Source: Alphaproteobacteria bacterium (GTDB taxonomy: Bacteria; Pseudomonadota; Alphaproteobacteria; UBA8366; Aestuariispiraceae). From it: a stretch of DNA of 64,000 bases. Both the position numbers and the translations under genes were made by a program. How positions within the stretch are numbered: the stretch's first letter is position 1; the number at the start of each line of letters is the position of its first letter. The notes under the pieces are model-generated. The model saw only the letters and a program-made list of their open reading frames with translations. It had not been told where the DNA came from and did no database searches. This document shows, in pieces, positions 59,411 to 64,000 of the stretch. The stretch lies in assembly GCA_033344895.1 (NCBI GenBank), contig JAWPMN010000001.1, positions 496,001 through 560,000 on the forward strand, written 5' to 3'.

Positions 59411-61335
59411 TATTCCTCCTTCAGGACGGCTTTTGTGCCCGTCTGGCCGCGCCGGGAATGGAGATAGGTCGTAGCCAGAAGGAAGGCCGTGCCTGCCATC
59501 CCGGCCACCGCGATCATTGGCTGCGGAGTGACGGCCGCTACTGCGCATACGAACAGCGCGATCCGCATCGGCCAAGCCATGGCGCCGCCACCGGGAAACT
59601 TTGCCCATTCCAACGCCACCGCGATCGCGGAGACAGCCGAAATCCCGCCCAGGATCGTCAAGGTGACGGCAAATGCGTCCCCCTGCCCCAAAATCGCCGG
59701 GTTCCAAAGGAACACGAATGGGATCAGGAACCCGACAACGGCGAGACGTACCGCGTCCAGCGCAATGATGATCGGGTCTTCCTCCGCAATCGCCGCCGCC
59801 GCCAGGGCCGCCACCGCAATCGGCGGGGTGAGCGCCGACAGGATCGCGAAGTAGAGCAGGAACATGTGGCTTTCCAGGTCGGGATACCCGATCTTCGCCA
59901 AGGCCGGCCCAACCAGGACCGCCGCGAGGATATAGGCGGATGGTGTCGGCATCCCTAGGCCGAGGATGATCGTAACCGCAGCCGCGACGAGCAGCGTGAT
60001 GACCTCGACACCCGCGGAGACTTCCAGAATTACATTCGCGGCCTTCATACCCAGCCCGGTCATCGACAGACCGCCGATCACCAGCCCCGCCGCCGCGCAG
60101 GCGCCTGCGACGGGAAGGATGCGCAATGTCGTCTCGGCCAGGCCTTCGACCACATCGCGCAGAGACATCCGCGTTCGCTTTGTAAACAGACTGGCGACGA
60201 TCACCGCCATCGCCCCGGCCCCTGCGGTAAAGACCGGCGAGTATCCCGCAACCAGCACTACGACAATAATCGCGATGGGGACCAGGTAGGGCCACCCATC
60301 CTTCAACGTCTTCGCCAGCGGCGGGACCGCGTCTTCATACGGGCGGTAACTGTAGCGCACCGAACGGAAATGAACCTGCAGGAAGACGCCGAAATAGTAC
60401 AGCAGCGCCGGGATGATGGCGGCGAACACGATCTCGCGATAAGGAGTGCCGGTGTATTCGGCGAGGATAAACGCAGCCGACCCCATGATCGGCGGCATTG
60501 CACTGCCACCGGTGGAGGCCGCGACTTCGACAGCGCCGGCGAAGCGTTTTGTGTATCCCAGACGCCGCATGATCGGAATTGTGATCGATCCGGTCGCGAC
60601 AACGTCCGAAGTCGGGCTGCCGGACATTGTGCCGTACAGGCCCGATGAGATGATCGCGACTTTCGCAGGACCGCCCGCGCTCTTACCGGTTAACGAAGCA
60701 GCGAGGTTGAAGAAGAAATCGCCGCCGCCCGCCTTGGCCAGAAGCGTCCCGAACAGGACGAACAGGAAGACATAGCTGGCCACGACCTGCACCGGCACGC
60801 CGAAAAGACCGTCGGTGGTGAAAACCAGAATATCCAGAAGATAGCTGAAATCTGATATGCCGTGCCCGAATGGCGGTGGCAGCATGTAACCGAACTGATT
60901 GTACAAAAGGAAAACGCCGACCACGGCTGTAAGTCCAAGCCCCGTCGTCCGGCGGGTCGCCTCCAAAGTCAGCGCCAGCAAGGACGCGCCGAAGAAGAAT
61001 TGTGCCGGGGTAAAGGGATCCAGCAGTGTGATCCGGTCCGAGATTTCCTTGGCATTAATGAAGAAAAACACACCGGCTGCTAGGCTAAGGGCCGATAGTC
61101 CCCAATCCAGGACCGTCGGCCTGTCCGATGCATTCGGCGAATGGCCGATGACGATAAACAGAAGCGTATAGATACTGGAGACAAATAGAATTCCAAGCAC
61201 CAGCGGGTCGGATATCACGAAGATATTCGCGTAGATGACCCAGCAGGCAAACGCCGCCGCCACGAGGCTTAGCAGCGTAAGCGGCGCACCTTTGAAGGTG
61301 CGCCGCCGACCCGTTGCGAGGAGGGAAATCCTCAT
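59410..61335 (-). CDS. TRAP transporter fused permease (DctQ-DctM), TAXI type
   Basis: 641 residues. The small and large permease domains are fused, as usual for TAXI-type TRAP systems: about four N-terminal membrane segments, then the twelve-segment M domain (VAIISSGLYGTMSGSPTSDVV; GGSAMPPIMGSAAFILAEYTG; ILGLGMPTPSAYILAAVLVG). The ATG overlaps the TAXI gene stop as ATGA. It is directly upstream of pcaH, so it probably imports an aromatic acid feeding protocatechuate. Confidence 0.92.
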   Translation of the reverse strand: MRISLLATGRRRTFKGAPLTLLSLVAAAFACWVIYANIFVISDPLVLGILFVSSIYTLLFIVIGHSPNASDRPTVLDWGLSALSLAAGVFFFINAKEISDRITLLDPFTPAQFFFGASLLALTLEATRRTTGLGLTAVVGVFLLYNQFGYMLPPPFGHGISDFSYLLDILVFTTDGLFGVPVQVVASYVFLFVLFGTLLAKAGGGDFFFNLAASLTGKSAGGPAKVAIISSGLYGTMSGSPTSDVVATGSITIPIMRRLGYTKRFAGAVEVAASTGGSAMPPIMGSAAFILAEYTGTPYREIVFAAIIPALLYYFGVFLQVHFRSVRYSYRPYEDAVPPLAKTLKDGWPYLVPIAIIVVVLVAGYSPVFTAGAGAMAVIVASLFTKRTRMSLRDVVEGLAETTLRILPVAGACAAAGLVIGGLSMTGLGMKAANVILEVSAGVEVITLLVAAAVTIILGLGMPTPSAYILAAVLVGPALAKIGYPDLESHMFLLYFAILSALTPPIAVAALAAAAIAEEDPIIIALDAVRLAVVGFLIPFVFLWNPAILGQGDAFAVTLTILGGISAVSAIAVALEWAKFPGGGAMAWPMRIALFVCAVAAVTPQPMIAVAGMAGTAFLLATTYLHSRRGQTGTKAVLKEE

Positions 61336-62315
61336 TTAATTAGGCCCGCTTCTTTGTAGGCGCGCTCTGCGCCGGGGTGGAACGGAAGAACGGTCTGACT
61401 GACCATCAACGCCGGATTCAGCTGCTGCATCGCCTTATGCACGCCCCGGATTTCATCGATATTCTCGGCAAAAGACTTCGCCAGCGAATAGGCGGTGTCA
61501 TCCGACATGCTGTCGGTCGTGACCACCATCGCGCCGAGCGCCATGGTCTTCACATCGCCTTCCTGCTTCGAATAGCTGCCGGACGGGATCGTATAGGCGG
61601 ATGTGCCGAATTCTTCGTTCGTCGCATCGATCACGTCTTGCGGAATCTGCAGCAGAATGACGTCGACATTCTCGTCAATCGCCCGGAACGAGGAATGGCC
61701 GATGAAGATCCCGTTGGTCGCCATGCCAATGCGGCCGTCCTTCATCAAGTCGCCCTGTTCGTTGGCACCGGCGCGAACGAAGCTGCCACCGTTTTCAGTC
61801 AGCTTGGCTTCACTTAGCCCCGCCTTCTCCAGCATGAACAGTGCCACGTTCCCGGTGATATTCCCCGACCGGTTGATACCGATGGAAATCGGCGCGCCGG
61901 AGGTCGCGATATCGTCCAGGCTGTCGATGTTGTACTGCTCGGCCAGATCCTTCCGCAGGAAGAAATGCATTGGCGCCCAGTTATACATGTAGCCGATGGC
62001 CATCATGTTCGTGACCGGCGCATTGAACGGTTCCTGTCCGGTCAGCGCGAGTTTGACCTCGGCGTCATGGACCAGCCCAAGATCGGTGCGGTTGGCACCC
62101 AGAAGACCGATATTGGCAAACCCCCCCCCGGTCGCCTGGTAGGTGATCACGGAATCCCCATCGGACACCTTGACCGCCCGATCCATACCGGCACCCAGCA
62201 GCGACCAAAGGCCGCCGGGGTTTCCGCCGGACAGGGTCAGGTTGACCGGCTCCGCCTGGGCCGCCCCGGCCGTCAGGCCAATACAGGCGGCAATTACAAA
62301 TGCCTTAAGTTTCAT
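61332..62315 (-). CDS. TAXI-family TRAP solute-binding protein
   Basis: 327 residues with signal peptide MKLKAFVIAACIGLTAGAAQA; GGAAGGGAG precedes the ATG. TAXI features: LSGGNPGGLWSLLGAGMDRA, ATGGGFANIGLLGANRTDLGLV, GINRSGNITGNVALFML and LPFHPGAERAYKEAG at the end. It captures the substrate in the periplasm for the fused permease. Unlike the DctP genes, no hairpin separates it from its permease gene. Confidence 0.93.
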   Translation of the reverse strand: MKLKAFVIAACIGLTAGAAQAEPVNLTLSGGNPGGLWSLLGAGMDRAVKVSDGDSVITYQATGGGFANIGLLGANRTDLGLVHDAEVKLALTGQEPFNAPVTNMMAIGYMYNWAPMHFFLRKDLAEQYNIDSLDDIATSGAPISIGINRSGNITGNVALFMLEKAGLSEAKLTENGGSFVRAGANEQGDLMKDGRIGMATNGIFIGHSSFRAIDENVDVILLQIPQDVIDATNEEFGTSAYTIPSGSYSKQEGDVKTMALGAMVVTTDSMSDDTAYSLAKSFAENIDEIRGVHKAMQQLNPALMVSQTVLPFHPGAERAYKEAGLIK

Positions 62316-62337
62316 CGAACGTCTCCCTTCCTCACCA

Positions 62338-63825
62338 TCATGGGTGTTTTGATTGTTTCGGAACGATCGTGACCGTCTTCTGCTCGGTGTAGGCGAGAAG
62401 CTCCTCCAGACACTCTTCGCGTCCGATTCCGGAACTCTTCACGCCGCCGAACGGTGCGCCGAGGTAATGGTCACTCGAATCGTTGACCCAGACGTATCCA
62501 GCCTGGATGCGATCCGTCAGGCGCATTGCGGTATCGAGGTCCCGGGTCCAAACAGACGCGGTCAGTCCGACATCCAAGCCATTGACGACGTCGAGCATCT
62601 CGTCTTCGTCTTGCCAGGAAAGGACGGACAGAACCGGCCCGAACACCTCTTCACGCGCAATTCTCATTTGCGGCTTCAAACCGGTCACCAGCGTCGGACG
62701 GACGAAGTATCCGCCCTTCGGTACGCTGGACGGCTCTCCGCCAGCGGCAAGAACGGCGCCTTCCGACACCGCCTGCTCAATGAAGCCGCACACTTTCTCG
62801 TATTGCCGGGCCGTCGAAAGACAGCCCATCTCCGTAGCGTCGTCGGTCGGATCGCCGACCCGAACCTTGTCGAAAGCCTGCGCGATACCGTCGACGACGC
62901 GGTCATGCAGAGATTGATGTACGAGAACCCGGCTCGTGGAACCGCAGGACTGTCCGGCGGTCCAACCCAGATTCATGCCCTTAACAGCACCAGCGATCGC
63001 CGCGTCGATATCGGCGTCCGGGCAAATCACCAGGGCATTCTTGCCACCGAGTTCTAGCTGTGTGCGTTTCAGCGTATCGGCACCGCCACGCAGCACGGCC
63101 TTGCCGGTCTGCACACTGCCGATCAGGCTGACCGCGGAAATACAACGGTGCCCACAGATGGCCGAACCAAGCTCCGCGCCCCCCGTCAGCACAGACAGTA
63201 TTCCGGGCGGGAAGATATCGGCGATCAACTCCGCCATGCGCAGCGCAGAGAGCGGCGTTTCTTCCGAAGGTTTCACGATGACCGCGTTTCCAGCGGCCAA
63301 TGGCGCCGCCATCTTTGCGGCCGCGAAGAGAAGCGGGTGATTGAAGGCCACCAGCCTGGCAACGACGCCCAACGGTTCCCGCGTCACATAAGTGATTTTC
63401 CCATCGCGCTGCGGAATCGTCTCGCCCTTGGCTTCCGTCGCGATGCCCGCAAAATAGTCGATCAGTGTCGCTCCAAGACCGACGTCGAACCGCATACCGG
63501 TGATGGGATTTCCGCTATCCAGCGCATCGATAAGCGCCAATTCCTCCGCATGATCCCTGAGACGTGCCGCAGCCTGACGCAGTGCCGCCCCTCGCGCGCC
63601 GGGACCGGCGCGGCGCCAAGCGGACTGAGCCGCCTTAGCGGCATCGACTGCGGAACTGAGGTCGGATAGGTCGGCATCGCGAATGGTGGCCAGCACCGTT
63701 CCGTCACTGGGAGAGCGAATGTCTCGTTCGCGGCCCGCCCCTTGGCGCCATACCCCGCCGACGAACAGTTCCGTTCGTACGACCGGCAGACTCCGCGCGG
63801 GTGCTTCCTTGGCGTAACCAGGCAC
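62338..63825 (-). CDS. aldehyde dehydrogenase (aromatic catabolism operon)
   Basis: 495 residues from a GTG at 63825 with GGAGG 6 bases in front. ALDH motifs are intact: FNHPLLFAAAKMAAPLAAGN, VSLIGSVQTGKAVL, LELGGKNALVICPDADID (Glu) and AGQSCGSTSRVLV (Cys). It heads the TAXI-TRAP-pcaHGIJ run. An aromatic aldehyde such as 4-hydroxybenzaldehyde or vanillin would fit the context, but the family covers many substrates. Confidence 0.88.
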   Translation of the reverse strand: MPGYAKEAPARSLPVVRTELFVGGVWRQGAGRERDIRSPSDGTVLATIRDADLSDLSSAVDAAKAAQSAWRRAGPGARGAALRQAAARLRDHAEELALIDALDSGNPITGMRFDVGLGATLIDYFAGIATEAKGETIPQRDGKITYVTREPLGVVARLVAFNHPLLFAAAKMAAPLAAGNAVIVKPSEETPLSALRMAELIADIFPPGILSVLTGGAELGSAICGHRCISAVSLIGSVQTGKAVLRGGADTLKRTQLELGGKNALVICPDADIDAAIAGAVKGMNLGWTAGQSCGSTSRVLVHQSLHDRVVDGIAQAFDKVRVGDPTDDATEMGCLSTARQYEKVCGFIEQAVSEGAVLAAGGEPSSVPKGGYFVRPTLVTGLKPQMRIAREEVFGPVLSVLSWQDEDEMLDVVNGLDVGLTASVWTRDLDTAMRLTDRIQAGYVWVNDSSDHYLGAPFGGVKSSGIGREECLEELLAYTEQKTVTIVPKQSKHP

Positions 63826-63946
63826 TGTACCCTCCCATCGAACGGGCCCAGGGGCCCCACGTCTTTTCGACGCTTTTTAATCGTTGCATCGCGGTGACTG
63901 GCACCGCACGGCCGCGCGTTCGTTGACGGCGGCCGCTATCTTTCCG

Positions 63947-64000
63947 TTACTCGGCGGCGTCCGCCGGTCTTTCCTGACCCAGGCTCCGCCAATCGATTTC
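63947..64000 (-). CDS. C-terminal end of a further minus-strand gene (cut by window edge)
   Basis: An open frame enters from the right edge and reads EIDWRSLGQERPADAAE followed by TAA at 63947-63949. It is 121 bases upstream of the aldehyde dehydrogenase GTG on the same strand. Seventeen residues are too few to name a family. Confidence 0.4.
   Translation of the reverse strand, partial: EIDWRSLGQERPADAAE

Noticed and set aside
58661-60295. 544-residue frame containing PcaH
   Set aside because: The first 295 residues shadow the TRAP permease; PcaH starts at 59410 behind GGAGGA.

Overview
The window looks like chromosome of a GC-rich alphaproteobacterium, probably a Rhodospirillales-type heterotroph. 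This is inferred from codon use, tightly ATGA-overlapped operons, three TRAP transporters, a NasT/NasS-controlled nitrate assimilation operon and protein wording typical of that group. No rRNA, tRNA or CRISPR array was seen.

Layout. (1) 1-2966, minus: part of an aerobic nicotinate (maleamate) pathway, nicX (cut by the window edge), nicD and nicE, headed by an amidohydrolase-family decarboxylase-like gene. (2) 3182-11148: a sugar-acid operon (TRAP dctPQM, XylD-like dehydratase, KDG kinase, KDPG aldolase) with a divergent LacI-family regulator and a perfect 16-bp operator. (3) 11183-15861: three unrelated peptidase genes side by side (subtilase, double trypsin-like protease with PDZ and TPR, cNMP-CPBP membrane protease). 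(4) 15929-19408: cobalamin-type radical SAM protein, GT4 glycosyltransferase, LpxH-like phosphoesterase. (5) 20124-34371, minus: nitrate assimilation: nasT, nasS, a leader with a two-hexaloop ANTAR target and overlapping terminator, nrtA, nrtB, a fused double ATPase, nirB, nirD, nasA, a TrpD2-like gene and a CysG-like gene, then a GNAT gene. (6) 34600-40523: LysR regulator divergent from a five-gene cluster (DUF1185, alpha/beta hydrolase, flavin reductase-NUDIX fusion, LLM monooxygenase, aldehyde dehydrogenase), probably an oxidative catabolic pathway of unknown substrate. (7) 40580-47097: quinate/shikimate catabolism: QuiC dehydroshikimate dehydratase, TRAP transporter, shikimate dehydrogenase, divergent TetR with two tandem operators. 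(8) 47098-55031: a visibly different accessory island: orphan VapB, small tyrosine recombinase, an IS110-family/IS1111-group element whose ends can be read, a CPBP protease and a Gabija-like OLD nuclease/UvrD helicase pair. (9) 55032-64000, minus: DoxX and DMT membrane proteins, pcaIJ, pcaHG, a TAXI-TRAP transporter, an aldehyde dehydrogenase and the last codons of another gene.

How it fits together. Regions 7 and 9 form one route: quinate/shikimate to 3-dehydroshikimate to protocatechuate (QuiC), ring cleavage by PcaHG, and CoA transfer by PcaIJ; the defence/mobile island lies between them. Region 1 adds nicotinate ring cleavage to maleate and fumarate. Region 5 supplies nitrogen.

The strongest new observations are: the RNA switch in front of nrtA; an IS1111-type element inserted at the spacer of a REP-like palindrome, with an uninterrupted copy 1.1 kb away; the Gabija-like pair; strong intercistronic hairpins directly behind three separate solute-binding-protein genes; and the uncharacterised LLM/DUF1185 cluster.
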